64,000 nt of DNA from Planctomycetota bacterium (GTDB lineage Bacteria; Planctomycetota; J058; JAJDCQ01), in assembly GCA_029260755.1 (NCBI GenBank), contig JAJDCQ010000168.1, positions 124,001-188,000 on the forward strand. Reading direction: 5' to 3'. Below the pieces are notes generated by a model that had not been told where the DNA came from, searched no databases, and worked only from the letters and a program-made list of their open reading frames with translations. Below, in pieces: positions 51,638 to 61,200 of this stretch; position 1 is the first letter of the stretch, and each line of letters starts with the position of its first letter. Both the position numbers and the translations under genes were made by a program.

Positions 51638-52669
51638 ATGAGCGAAGAGTGGACCGAGTTCAAGTGGACCGTCCTCGTCATCGACGACGATCCCGACATC
51701 CTCCGGGTCGCCGAGCGGGCGCTCCTGCCCGAGGGGCTCGCCGTCCTGACCTCGGACGTCCCGCAGAAGGGCTTCGAGATCGCTCGCGACCACCCGAGCG
51801 TCCATCTCATCCTGCTCGACATCGACATGCCGGGTGAGGACGGCCTCTCGCTCCTCAAGCGGCTCGCCGAGAACGAGTGGACGAGCGAGATCCCCGTCGT
51901 GATGCTCACCGCGCGCGGCGCGGTCGCCGACTTCGCCAAGGCGCGTGAGCGCGGCGCGTTCGACTACGTCACCAAGCCGTTCGCGCCGCCGACCCTGGTC
52001 CGGCGCGTGCGGCGCGCGTTCGCCTACTCCTACTTCGGCCGCGACAAGATCACCGACACCGACGGGTCCGAGTTCCGCCGGATCCCGCCGCGGCGTCTCC
52101 GCGACTACGGCGGCGCGGCGGCGCAGCTCGCCGATCCCGGCGAGGAGGCGAGCACCGTCGACGACGAGCTCGCGAGCGATGACGAGCTCGAGACGATCCG
52201 CGTCGACGACGTCGTCGATGGTTCGGCCGACGCGGGGGCCGCCGACGCGGACGCGGACGCCGACGCCGACGACGACGATGGCGACACGAGGTCGGATGGC
52301 TCGACCGACGCTGCCGACGACGCCGGCGACGACGACGATGGCGACACGAAGTCGGACGGCTCGGCCGACGCTGCCGAAGACGCCGGCGACGACGCGACGA
52401 GGTCGGACGGCCCGGCCGACGCCGCGGACGAAAGGGTCGACGAGCTGGCCGAAACCCGGTCCGACGAGGACGACGACGACGCCGACGACGCGCCGGAGGC
52501 GGGGAACGCGCCCTCCGAGGAGACCACCAGCTCGGACGGCGATGGCGACGAGGGTGATGGCGGCGCCGAGAAGGCCGAGAAGGCCGAGAAGGGCGACGAG
52601 GGCGACGACGCCGAGAAGGCGGAGGAGGCCGACGACGCCGCGAAGGCCGAGGACGCGGCGGCGGGCTAG
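51638..52669 (+). CDS. Single-domain response regulator with long acidic repetitive tail
   Basis: 343 residues. The receiver domain (about 10-130) has the acidic pair IDDDPD, phospho-acceptor Asp in LLDIDMPGEDG, Thr in VMLTARG and Lys in VTKPF, so phosphorylation is expected. There is no DNA-binding or enzyme domain. From about 170 to 343 the chain is Asp/Glu/Ala/Gly/Ser-rich with internal repeats (DDGDTRSDGSTDAADDAG, DDGDTKSDGSADAAEDAG) and ends in Glu/Lys/Ala units (EKAEKAEK). A five-codon frame ATG-GGC-GAG-CCT-GCA-TGA ends on the start codon (ATGA). No histidine kinase gene is in the window. Confidence 0.85.
   Translation: MSEEWTEFKWTVLVIDDDPDILRVAERALLPEGLAVLTSDVPQKGFEIARDHPSVHLILLDIDMPGEDGLSLLKRLAENEWTSEIPVVMLTARGAVADFAKARERGAFDYVTKPFAPPTLVRRVRRAFAYSYFGRDKITDTDGSEFRRIPPRRLRDYGGAAAQLADPGEEASTVDDELASDDELETIRVDDVVDGSADAGAADADADADADDDDGDTRSDGSTDAADDAGDDDDGDTKSDGSADAAEDAGDDATRSDGPADAADERVDELAETRSDEDDDDADDAPEAGNAPSEETTSSDGDGDEGDGGAEKAEKAEKGDEGDDAEKAEEADDAAKAEDAAAG
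52220..52660 (+). repeat. Degenerate GAC/GCC-rich repeats encoding the acidic tail
   Basis: Units of about 54-60 bases (GACGACGATGGCGACACGA then TCGGA and on) recur with small changes, followed by GAGAAGGCC repeats. The reading frame is kept. Confidence 0.8.
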
Positions 52670-52685
52670 GCCCGGGCGACCTCCC

Positions 52686-53363
52686 TCACCGCTCGAGCTC
52701 CGGCGCCTCGAACCAGAACGTCCGGGCCGTCTCGAACCAGAACGTCCGGGCCGTCTCGTTCTTGAGGTCGCGCACGGCCACCACGTCGTACCGCGCTCCC
52801 GCCTCCACCCGCTCCTCGAGACCTTCCCGCTCCCACGCCTCGCCCTCGGGTCCGAGGGCCGTCGTGATGAACCGGGTCCGCGCGAAGTCGAGGGCCGTCG
52901 TGGACGGGGCGCCCCGGCAGACGACCGCGGCGTCGGCGGACGCGCCGTCGCCACCCTCGAACTTCACCCGGGCGGCGGCGATCTGCGCGACGAAGAGCTC
53001 GCGGCGCCGCAGCTCGACCGCCGCGAACGCGATCGCTGCCCGCCGCTGCTGCTCGGCGACGCCGCGGTCGACGAGCCGGCGGTCGATCTCCGCGAGGCTC
53101 CTGGTCTCGCCGAGGTCCCGCGCGACGTCCCGGACGAGCTCGCGATCCTCGTCGGTGAACGCGGCGATGGCCCGCTCGAGCCGGGCGAGGCGGCTCCGGC
53201 GTCGGCCGAGGTAGGCGGCCCGCGCGAAGAAGAGGAGCGCGAGGATGAAGCCGGGCGCGGCGAGCTCCGCCCGGCCGCCCGAGAGGAAGAAGGCGGTCGC
53301 GGTCAGGGCGCTGCCCATGATCAGGGAGCTGACGATTCGGACGCGGAGGACGTCGACGGCCAC
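52686..53363 (-). CDS. Small membrane protein with helical domain, unknown
   Basis: 225 residues from the GTG at 53363; GGAGAAGAGAG lies about ten bases before it. Earlier starts would add Arg-rich, implausible sequence. Two membrane helices near the N-terminus (IVSSLIMGSALTATAFFLSGG and APGFILALLFFARAAYLG), then a long helical region (LARLERAIAAFTDEDRELV, DRRLVDRGVAEQQRRAAIAFA) and a short beta part. The C-terminus carries two copies of ETARTFWF in tandem. Function unknown. Confidence 0.65.
   Translation of the reverse strand: MAVDVLRVRIVSSLIMGSALTATAFFLSGGRAELAAPGFILALLFFARAAYLGRRRSRLARLERAIAAFTDEDRELVRDVARDLGETRSLAEIDRRLVDRGVAEQQRRAAIAFAAVELRRRELFVAQIAAARVKFEGGDGASADAAVVCRGAPSTTALDFARTRFITTALGPEGEAWEREGLEERVEAGARYDVVAVRDLKNETARTFWFETARTFWFEAPELER
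52707..52754 (-). repeat. Perfect 24-bp tandem duplication in the end of the gene
   Basis: Two identical 24-base units starting CTCGAACCAGAACGTCC follow each other and encode the doubled ETARTFWF. The identity shows that the event is recent or under correction. Confidence 0.9.
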
Positions 53364-53818
53364 GCGCGGGCTCTCTTCTCCGTTCTCTCGGCGAGCGGGA
53401 TGAGCTCGACCGGCCGTTGCTCTCACCCGCGACGCCGTCGTCGCGTTCCATGAGACACCTCGGGGCGGGCGCATCCTCGCAGAGCCCCGGGCCGTTCGCA
53501 ACGCCGTCGCGGCCGCCGGGACGGGTCGGCGCGTCTTCGTGAATACAGACTGGACTCCCACTGACGCGCCCGATAGGATTCTCCGAACCCCGGGCGGGGA
53601 AGCGTGGTTACGGTCTTTCGGCGTCGTCGCGACGCCGGAACGCAGTCACCACGGAGGACGGCGCCGAGCCCTCCGAGACTGCCTCCCGATCGAGATGATC
53701 GGCCGTCGAACGTTCCTGCGGCACGTGGGTTACGCGTGCTCGGGGCGCCGGTGGCCTCGTGCTCGAGGGCGCGGGGGACGATCGGGCGGCTCCGCGCCGG
53801 GCTCGGGACGAGCAGCGC
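53364..53818. promoter_or_regulatory. Divergent non-coding region before the lipoprotein operon
   Basis: The 455 bases hold no gene I can support. The only signal is the promoter-like pair at 53551-53579. Confidence 0.5.
53551..53579 (+). promoter_or_regulatory. Candidate promoter of the NHL/jelly-roll operon
   Basis: TGGACT, exactly 17 bases, TAGGAT. It would give a leader of about 230 bases before the ATG at 53819, long enough for regulation, though I see no known leader fold. Confidence 0.35.
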
Positions 53819-56800
53819 ATGATCGAACCGACCACCGATCGCCGCCCGAGCGCGGCCCGCCGCGCGGCCCGCCGCGCGGTCCTCGGCGCGACTCTCGGGG
53901 CGCTCCTCGCCGCGGCGCCGGGCTGCGGCTACGCCTTCGTCGTGGCCGGGGCGGTCGTCCTCGCCGACGGCGGGGGCGGCGGCAACAACGTCGGCGTCGC
54001 CGCGCCGGCCGTCAGCGTCGACGCCATCTCGAGCCCGGCCGCCGACGCGATCGCGATCGATGTGATCGTCACCGGCCAGGAGGGGCGCTCCGCCGAGCTC
54101 GAGTTCCGGTTCAGCCTCGACGGCGGCCAGACCTTCCCCGAATTCAACGAGCCGACCCTCATCGATGCTGGCACCGGCGACCCGGTCACCGACGGCATCG
54201 ACCTCGACGCGAACGGGACGCGCCTCAGCTTCCTCTGGGACTCGCGGGAGGACCTCGGCGTCTCGGTCGAGGATCTCGTCCAGGTCCGCGTGACGGCCCG
54301 CGACGAGGCGAGCGCGACGCTCGAGGGCAATGGCTTCAGCAACATCTTCGAGCTGGACAACCGGATCAAGGCCGACCTCGTCCTCGGGCACGAGACGTTC
54401 AACGAGGCGCGGGTCGACAGCCGGCGGATGAACCGCCCGGCGGCCGCCGCGTTCGACCCGGCGACCGGCCGCTTCTTCGTCGCCGACTCGGCGAACAACC
54501 GGGTGCTCGTCTTCCTCTCGCTCCCGATCACGACCGACCAGCGGGCCGACGCCGTCCTCGGACAGAAGGACTTCACGACCGACCTCGCCAACTTCGACGG
54601 CGACTCCGGACCGAACCAGGACGGCCTCTTCGTCCCGACCGGCGTCGCCGCCGGGGCGGGGCGGCTCTACGTGACCGACTCGGGCAACAACCGCGTCCTC
54701 TGCTGGTTCCTCGAGGATGGGAACGGCGACGAGATCGAGCTCGTCAACGGGCAGCCGGCCGACCTGGTCCTCGGCCAGGCGAACTTCACCGAGGGCGAGG
54801 CGAACCGCGGCGTCCGGGCGGCGAACGGGATCGACACCGTCCCGGCCGCCGACACCCTGAATCTGACGCCGGAGGGCGGCCCGATCATCGGCGTGCCGAC
54901 CGGCGGGTGCGCCGTCGACGAGTCCGGCCGGCTGTACGTGGCCGACACCCTGAACGACCGCGTCCTGATCTGGCTGACCGCCCCCGACGTCAACGGCGAC
55001 CCGGCCGACCGTGTCCTCGGCAACGACAGCTTCGGTCAGCAGAACGGCGCCCTCGGCCTCGACGTCCTCTTCGCCGGTCCGACCGACGTGGCCGTCGAGG
55101 CGGGCGTCGCGGACCCCGACCGCGTCTACGTCGCCGATCGGCAGAACAACCGGGTCGCCGTCTACGACCCGTTCCCAGCGGTCAACGGCGAGACGATCGC
55201 GATCGCGATCGGGCAGCCCGACGAGACGAGCAACGCCCCGGTCTTCGACGCGTTCGACCTGTTCGGCCTGAACCTGCCGAGCTCGGTCGCGGTCGCCGGC
55301 GGCCGGGTCGCGATCGCCGAGGATGGCCCGCTCGGCCGGACGCTCCACCACGACCTCGAGCCCGCCGTCAGCGGCACGCCGGCGGACTTCTTCCTCGGCG
55401 TCGACCTGAACATCTTCGCCCTGACCGGACCATCGACGTTCGACCTCCGCGCCCCGACCGGCGTCGAGCTCGCGATCCGGGGCGGGATCGTCCGGTCGTA
55501 CGCGTGCGACAACGCCCAGAACCGGGTGATGCTCTGGGCGATCGACGCGGCGAGCGCCGACCTCGACGACGCCGACGCCGTCCTCGGCCAGCCCGACTTC
55601 GTCTCCTCGACGGCCAACAACCCCGGCTTCGGCGCGACCGTGATCCAGGGCCCGGAGGCGGTCGCGTCGGACGGCGTCCGGCTCGCCGTCGCCGACACGC
55701 TCAACGACCGCATCCTGATCTGGCTCACCCTGCCCGAGTCCGACAACAAGGCGGCCGACCTCGTCCTGGGCCAGGCGGACTTCGACACCCAGGAGGTCCC
55801 GGGCACGGTCGAGCCGTTCCTCGGCGGGCTCACCCGTCGCCCGCGCGGCGTGACGATCGGCCGCGACGTCGGGCGAGACGTCGTGATCCTCGCGGCGAGC
55901 GACACCGACAACAGCCGCGTCCTGATCTGGGAGGACGTCGACGCCCTCGCCATCCAGGCGCAGGCCGACGTGGTCCTCGGCGACGCCGGGGACGCGATCG
56001 CGGCCGGCGCCGTCGTCTTCCAGGAGGGCTTCGAGGTCGTCGGCGCCGGCGGGCTGCCGGCCGGCTGGGTCCGCGACCCCGACGTCGCCGCGAACGAGTG
56101 GGAGGCGGGGATCCCCTCGGGCATCGGCGGCCCGAGCGTCGCCAACACCGGCGCCAACGTCCTCGCGACCGACCTCGACGACAACTACGACGACGACCAG
56201 GACGACGTCGCGGTGATCTCGCCCGCGATCGACCTCTCCGGCGCGCAGAGCGCCTTCCTCGAGTTCTTCCACAACCACGACATCGAGGATGGCTTCGACG
56301 GCGGGCGGATCCAGGTGAGCAGCAACGGCCTCGCCGGCCCGTTCGTCGACGTCGCCCCGCAGGGCGGCTACCCCGGCACCGACATCAACGGGACGCCCTC
56401 GTTCAACAACGACTTCAACCAGCCGTTCCCGGCCGTCGACGTCTACGCCCGGGTCGAGGTCGACCTGACGCCGTTCGCCGGCAACGCCGACGTGCGCGTT
56501 CGCTTCGTCTTCTTCAGCGACGGGTCGGTCAACTTCCACGGCTGGGCGATCGACGACCTCGCGGTGACGACGATCGACCCGGCGGCGATCGTGAACCAGC
56601 CGACCGGGGCGTTCACCGACGGCGTCAGCCTCTACGTCGCCGACACCGGCAACAACCGGGTGCTGGTCTGGAACGCGATCCCGACGCTGAGCGGCACGCC
56701 CGCCGACGTGGCCGTCGGTCAGGCGGACCTCGCCGGGACGCTGGCGAACCGCGGCAGCGCGCCCGCCTTCGACACCCTGTTCGCGCCGCGGGCGGTCACC

Positions 56801-57280
56801 GTCGACGGGCAGCGGATGGTCGTCGCCGACACGGGCAACAACCGGGTGCTGATCTACGACCCGATCCCGACCGCGAACGGCCAGGCGGCCAGCCTGGTCC
56901 TCGGCCAGCCCGACGGGACGAGCGCGGCGGCGAACTTCGGCGGCGTCGTCTCGAGCCAGACGATGAACCGCCCCGCCGGCGTGCTCCTCGAGGGCGACCG
57001 GCTCTTCGTCGCCGACGACGGCAACAACCGCGGCCTCGTCTGGGAGGGGATCCCGTTCGTCGACTTCCAGAACGCCAACCTGGTGATCGGCCAGGCCGAG
57101 TTCGACGGAAACCTCGCCAACGACGGCCAGGGCGACCAGGCGGTCGACGAGGGGACGCTCTTCAACGTCCACGGCGGCGCCGGCTTCCTCGACGTCGACG
57201 ACGACGGCGAGCCGATCACGACGCTCTTCCTCGCCGACACGGGCAACAACCGGGTGCTCCGCTACCCGGTGGAGCGGTGA
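53819..57280 (+). CDS. Secreted NHL-repeat protein with one jelly-roll-like module
   Basis: 1153 residues. The N-terminus has a twin-arginine-rich start, a hydrophobic stretch and AAAPGC, so it may be a lipoprotein (the lipobox is not ideal). About 10 blades of NHL type follow in two blocks, each with the pattern FVADSANNRVLVF, YVADTLNDRVLIW, VVADTGNNRVLIYDPIPT and a joint such as ADLVLGQADF. Between blocks, at about 733-920, is a module starting QEGFEVVGAGGLPAGWV and ending WAIDDLAVTT (jelly-roll-like, see findings). NHL propellers bind ligands or proteins; a role outside the cell is likely. The stop overlaps the next ATG by one base (TGATG). Confidence 0.85.
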   Translation: MIEPTTDRRPSAARRAARRAVLGATLGALLAAAPGCGYAFVVAGAVVLADGGGGGNNVGVAAPAVSVDAISSPAADAIAIDVIVTGQEGRSAELEFRFSLDGGQTFPEFNEPTLIDAGTGDPVTDGIDLDANGTRLSFLWDSREDLGVSVEDLVQVRVTARDEASATLEGNGFSNIFELDNRIKADLVLGHETFNEARVDSRRMNRPAAAAFDPATGRFFVADSANNRVLVFLSLPITTDQRADAVLGQKDFTTDLANFDGDSGPNQDGLFVPTGVAAGAGRLYVTDSGNNRVLCWFLEDGNGDEIELVNGQPADLVLGQANFTEGEANRGVRAANGIDTVPAADTLNLTPEGGPIIGVPTGGCAVDESGRLYVADTLNDRVLIWLTAPDVNGDPADRVLGNDSFGQQNGALGLDVLFAGPTDVAVEAGVADPDRVYVADRQNNRVAVYDPFPAVNGETIAIAIGQPDETSNAPVFDAFDLFGLNLPSSVAVAGGRVAIAEDGPLGRTLHHDLEPAVSGTPADFFLGVDLNIFALTGPSTFDLRAPTGVELAIRGGIVRSYACDNAQNRVMLWAIDAASADLDDADAVLGQPDFVSSTANNPGFGATVIQGPEAVASDGVRLAVADTLNDRILIWLTLPESDNKAADLVLGQADFDTQEVPGTVEPFLGGLTRRPRGVTIGRDVGRDVVILAASDTDNSRVLIWEDVDALAIQAQADVVLGDAGDAIAAGAVVFQEGFEVVGAGGLPAGWVRDPDVAANEWEAGIPSGIGGPSVANTGANVLATDLDDNYDDDQDDVAVISPAIDLSGAQSAFLEFFHNHDIEDGFDGGRIQVSSNGLAGPFVDVAPQGGYPGTDINGTPSFNNDFNQPFPAVDVYARVEVDLTPFAGNADVRVRFVFFSDGSVNFHGWAIDDLAVTTIDPAAIVNQPTGAFTDGVSLYVADTGNNRVLVWNAIPTLSGTPADVAVGQADLAGTLANRGSAPAFDTLFAPRAVTVDGQRMVVADTGNNRVLIYDPIPTANGQAASLVLGQPDGTSAAANFGGVVSSQTMNRPAGVLLEGDRLFVADDGNNRGLVWEGIPFVDFQNANLVIGQAEFDGNLANDGQGDQAVDEGTLFNVHGGAGFLDVDDDGEPITTLFLADTGNNRVLRYPVER

Positions 57281-58269
57281 TGGCCCGCCGGCGAGGGGCG
57301 GGCGTCGCGGGCGCCGTGCTCGCGTTCGTCCTGGCGGTCGGGGCGTCCCAGCGGGCGATCGGCCGCGACGACTGGACGCCGCCGCCGGACGGCGTCGCGA
57401 CCGAGGCCCATCTCTGGCCCGCCGCGACCTACTTCGAGGACGCGCTCCCGTCCATCCTGAAGAAGGCCGGCTCGGAGCAGCCCGGAACGCTCGCCGAGCT
57501 GCTCGCCCGCGCGCGCGCGCAGAAGGTCGACCACGAGGCCGCCCTCGGCCGCTACCGTGGCATCGATCGCGCCGCGATCGAGTGGGCGCTCGACCGGTTC
57601 GCGGAGACCGGCGATCGGATTCGGTCGGCCGAGGCGAAGGTCGGCGCCCGTCGCGCGGCGGCCCGCGCGTCGGGCGACGAGGGGGCCGAGGACGCCGCCT
57701 TCGTGGAGGCGATGGAGGAGCGGTCCCGGGGCGACTCGGTCACCCTCGACGCGGCCGAGCGCGCGCGGCTCGTCGCGGTGACGGGCCGGACGGCCGCGGC
57801 CCTCGGCGGGATCCGCACCGCGATCGCCGCGAGCGTCGAGGCGGGCCGGGACGAGCTCCGGGCGCTCCGGAAGCTCGAGCCGCCGCGCGACCGCGCCGAC
57901 CGCGACCGGCTGCTCGCCCGGCTCCACCAGGCGCTCGACCAGCGCCGCGCCGACCTCGAGGTCGCGACCCTCACCCACGAGTGGCTCGTCCGCGCCGCCT
58001 CCGAGGTCGAGGCCGCGTCGTGGCCGGCCGACGGCCGCGCGCTCCGGAACTGGGCCCGGCGGGCGGGGGCCTACGCGTCGCCTCGCGGCGACCGCGGGTC
58101 GGCCGGCTTCGACCTGACCGAGCTCGCCGGCGAGCTCGAGGGTTTCCCGTCGATCACCCTGCGCCTCGTCTGGGAGACGCTCTCGGGCACGAGGCGCATC
58201 CTGGGCGACCGGTTGGTCGAGCTGGACGAGGCGGGCGAGCCCGACCGGGCGAAGAGGGCCGGGAAGTGA
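57280..58269 (+). CDS. Exported helical protein, unknown
   Basis: 329 residues. A signal sequence (GAGVAGAVLAFVLAVGASQ) is followed by mostly helical sequence with coiled-coil character (LAELLARARAQKVDHEAALG; LLARLHQALDQRRADLEVATL). No cysteine-based lipobox is seen. It sits between the NHL protein and the sialidase-repeat lipoproteins with overlapping starts on both sides, so it is made with them and may be their periplasmic partner. No family recognised. Confidence 0.7.
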   Translation: MARRRGAGVAGAVLAFVLAVGASQRAIGRDDWTPPPDGVATEAHLWPAATYFEDALPSILKKAGSEQPGTLAELLARARAQKVDHEAALGRYRGIDRAAIEWALDRFAETGDRIRSAEAKVGARRAAARASGDEGAEDAAFVEAMEERSRGDSVTLDAAERARLVAVTGRTAAALGGIRTAIAASVEAGRDELRALRKLEPPRDRADRDRLLARLHQALDQRRADLEVATLTHEWLVRAASEVEAASWPADGRALRNWARRAGAYASPRGDRGSAGFDLTELAGELEGFPSITLRLVWETLSGTRRILGDRLVELDEAGEPDRAKRAGK

Positions 58270-61200
58270 GGCCGGCCGACCGACGAGCCCGCCTCGCCCT
58301 CGGCGCCGCGGCGGCCGTGGCCGCGCTCGGCCTCGCCGGCTGCCCGTCCTCGTCGTCCGGCGGCGGCACCCGCCGAACCCCGCGCACGGTCGCCTTCGAT
58401 CCGAGCGTCGTCGTGAACGACGACCTCGCCGGCTCCGCCGACCGCGACACCGGCAGCAAGAACGGTCGCCGGAACGTGGCCGTCGCCGGCGACCGCGTCT
58501 TCGCCGTCTTCGAGGATGACCGCAACGGCTCGGGCAGCGTCGAGGTGCTCCTCGCCCGCTCCGACGACGGCGGCGCCACGTTCGGGAGCAACGTCGTCGT
58601 CGCCCCGACCGACTTCGTCATCCGCGCCGCGATCCCGTCGGGCGGCGACGCGCTCGATCCCGCCATCACCGTCGCGTCGGGCGGCCTCTTCGGCGGGTTC
58701 CTGAACGACGCCTACACCGTCGAGGTGGTCACCGGCGGCCCGCTCGACGGGACCGCTCAGGTGCGGATCACCAGCGAGCTCGGCGACGACGTCGCCGCGC
58801 TCCAGCCGGTCTTCGACGGGATCGCGATCGCGCTCGGCGGGAACGGCGCGACGATCACCTTCACCTCGGTCGACCCGCTCGCCCAGCTCGTCGCCGATCA
58901 GACGTTCTCGATCGTGGTGAAGCGGCCCGACCAGAAGGCGCCCGCCGTCGTCGTCGGCCCCGACGGCGACGATGTGTTCGTCGCCTGGAGCGAGGACGCC
59001 GATGGCCTCGGCCCGCGCGTCCTCGTCGCGACGAGCCCGAACGCCGGGGTGAGCTTCGATCCGCCGGTGCTCGTCGACGACGCCGTCGACGTCGGGCAGA
59101 AGCGCCCATCGCTCGCCCTCGACGAGGCCGGCGTGCTGACCGTCGTCTTCGGGGCGAGCGACATCTTCCTCGACCGGAGCGTCGACGGGGGGAACACGTT
59201 CGGCGCCGACATCCCCGTCTCCGGCGCGGCCGTCGCGAGCTTCCTCTTCGACTTCGAGGACGGGCTGCCGGCCGGCTGGCAGGCCGACGGCGCCGTGTGG
59301 GAGGTCGGGGCGCCGACCGCCGGGCCGGGCTTCGCCTTCTCGGGCGAGAACGTCTTCGCCACGATCCTCGACGCCGACTACCCGAACGACGTCGGCCCCG
59401 ACGAGGGCGACCTGACGACCCAGAGCTTCGACCTGTCCGGGTTCTCCGAGGTCCGGCTCGCGTTCCGGCACAACTTCACGATCGAGAACAACTTCGACGG
59501 CGGCCGCGTTCAGGTGAGCACGACCGGCGCGAACGGCGTCTTTCTCGACGTGACGCCGGACGGCGGCTACCCCGGCAACCTCGTCGGCAACGGGGCCGGC
59601 GTCTTCACCGGCGGTCCGTTCCCGGCGGCGGACGCCTACGCCCTCGCGGTCTTCGACCTGACGGCGCTCGCCGCGGGCGCGGCGGACGTCGTCATCCGGT
59701 TCCGGTTCGAGAGCGACGGCTCGGTCACCGACGAGGGATGGTTCGTCGACGACGTGTCGCTCGTCGCGAGCAACGGGTCGTTCGCGTTCGAGAACCCGTC
59801 GGTCGCGGTCGCGCCGACCGGCCCGATCTTCGTCGCCGCCGAGCGCCGCGACGTCGGCCGCGTGGTGAACGACGTCGTCGTCTTCCGCTCCGATGACGGC
59901 GGCGCCACCTTCGAGGCGCCGATCATCGCGAACGACCTCGACCCCGAGGCGCTCCGGAGCGATCCGACCCTCGTCGTCCTCGATGACGCCGGCGAGCGGC
60001 TCCTCCTCGCGTGGGCCGACACCCGGTTCGACGTCGACGGGCGCGGCGCGCGCGACGTCTTCGTCGCGCGGAGCGACGACGGCGGCGCGAGCTTCTCGGA
60101 CGACCTCCAGGTCAACGACGCCGACTCGCTCCGGAGCGACGAGGGCGGCCCGTCGCTCGCCCTCGCGGGCAACGGCGTCGTCGGGATCGCCTGGGACGGC
60201 GAGGTGATCGACACGAGCAACCCCGAGGGGCTGACGCCGTTCTTCGACTCGTCGCGCGACGGCGGGGTGACCTTCGGCCCGGACGTCGCCGTCACCGACG
60301 CCGTCCCCGGCCAGGCCGACGCGCGCGGCGCGAGCCTCGGGATGCTCGACGACGGCACGCCGGTCGTCGTCTGGGCCGAGGACCGGGTGAGCCTCGTCCG
60401 AGGGCGCGACGACGTCCGCGCCGCCCTCGGCACCAACATCGCTCCGGCGGCGGTCGACGCCGACGACGTCGACGCGACGGTGGTGGCCGGCGGCGACGAC
60501 GTGACGTTCCTCCTCGAGCGGCTGCCGATCCAGGTGACCGGGGCGGCGCCCATCCCCGCGGCGGTGACGGCGACCGGGCGCTTCGTCACCGCGCGGATCG
60601 ATCCGGTCGACTTCGACGTCCTCGTGACGAGCGGCGGGGCGCTCGACGGGACGGCCGTCGTCGACGTGACCGCCGTCGAGCGCGGCACCCTGATCCCGGT
60701 CGAGGACGCCAACATCGTCGCGAACAACGTCGTCGGCGCCCCGGTGATCTCGGGCGACCCCGTCGTCCTGACCGACGACGGCGCCGGCGAGGCGGCGATC
60801 GTCTTCGACGACCTCGGCCTCGATGCCGAGCTCGTCGCCGGGCAGCGGTTCCGGGTGCGCACCGTCGATGGCTTCGCCGTCGCCGGGCAGCTCGACCCGG
60901 GCACCGATGAGCTCCTCTTCGCGATCGAGCTGCCGCGCGACGCCCTCTCGCTCTCGATCGTCCTGGCCGGGCCGGCCGGCAGCGACGACGCGCTCGAGAA
61001 CAACCTCGACCTCGCCGTCCGGCTCGGCGCGCCGCCGGTCGTCCGCTTCGGCTCGACGGGCGTGCAGGGCGACCTCGTCGCCGACGACGCGAGCGAGGCG
61101 CAGGGGACGACGATCGAGGAGGTCACCCTCTCCGCCGTCGGCCCCGCGCCGGTCGACGACCTCAACGAGGCGGTCCTCGCCGCCGGCGAGACGGCGTTCG

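Noticed and set aside
52220..52660. Possible CRISPR-like array because of regular GAC-rich units
   Set aside because: Units are inside an open frame, differ in length and have no spacers.
53423..57172. Minus-strand frame of about 1250 codons opposite the NHL gene
   Set aside because: Shadow of the repeat gene; its own repeats are just the complement of the NHL blades.
53539..57279. Upstream extension of the exported helical protein through the NHL gene
   Set aside because: The signal peptide and the overlap with the NHL stop place the start at 57280; the extension is Arg/Pro noise.
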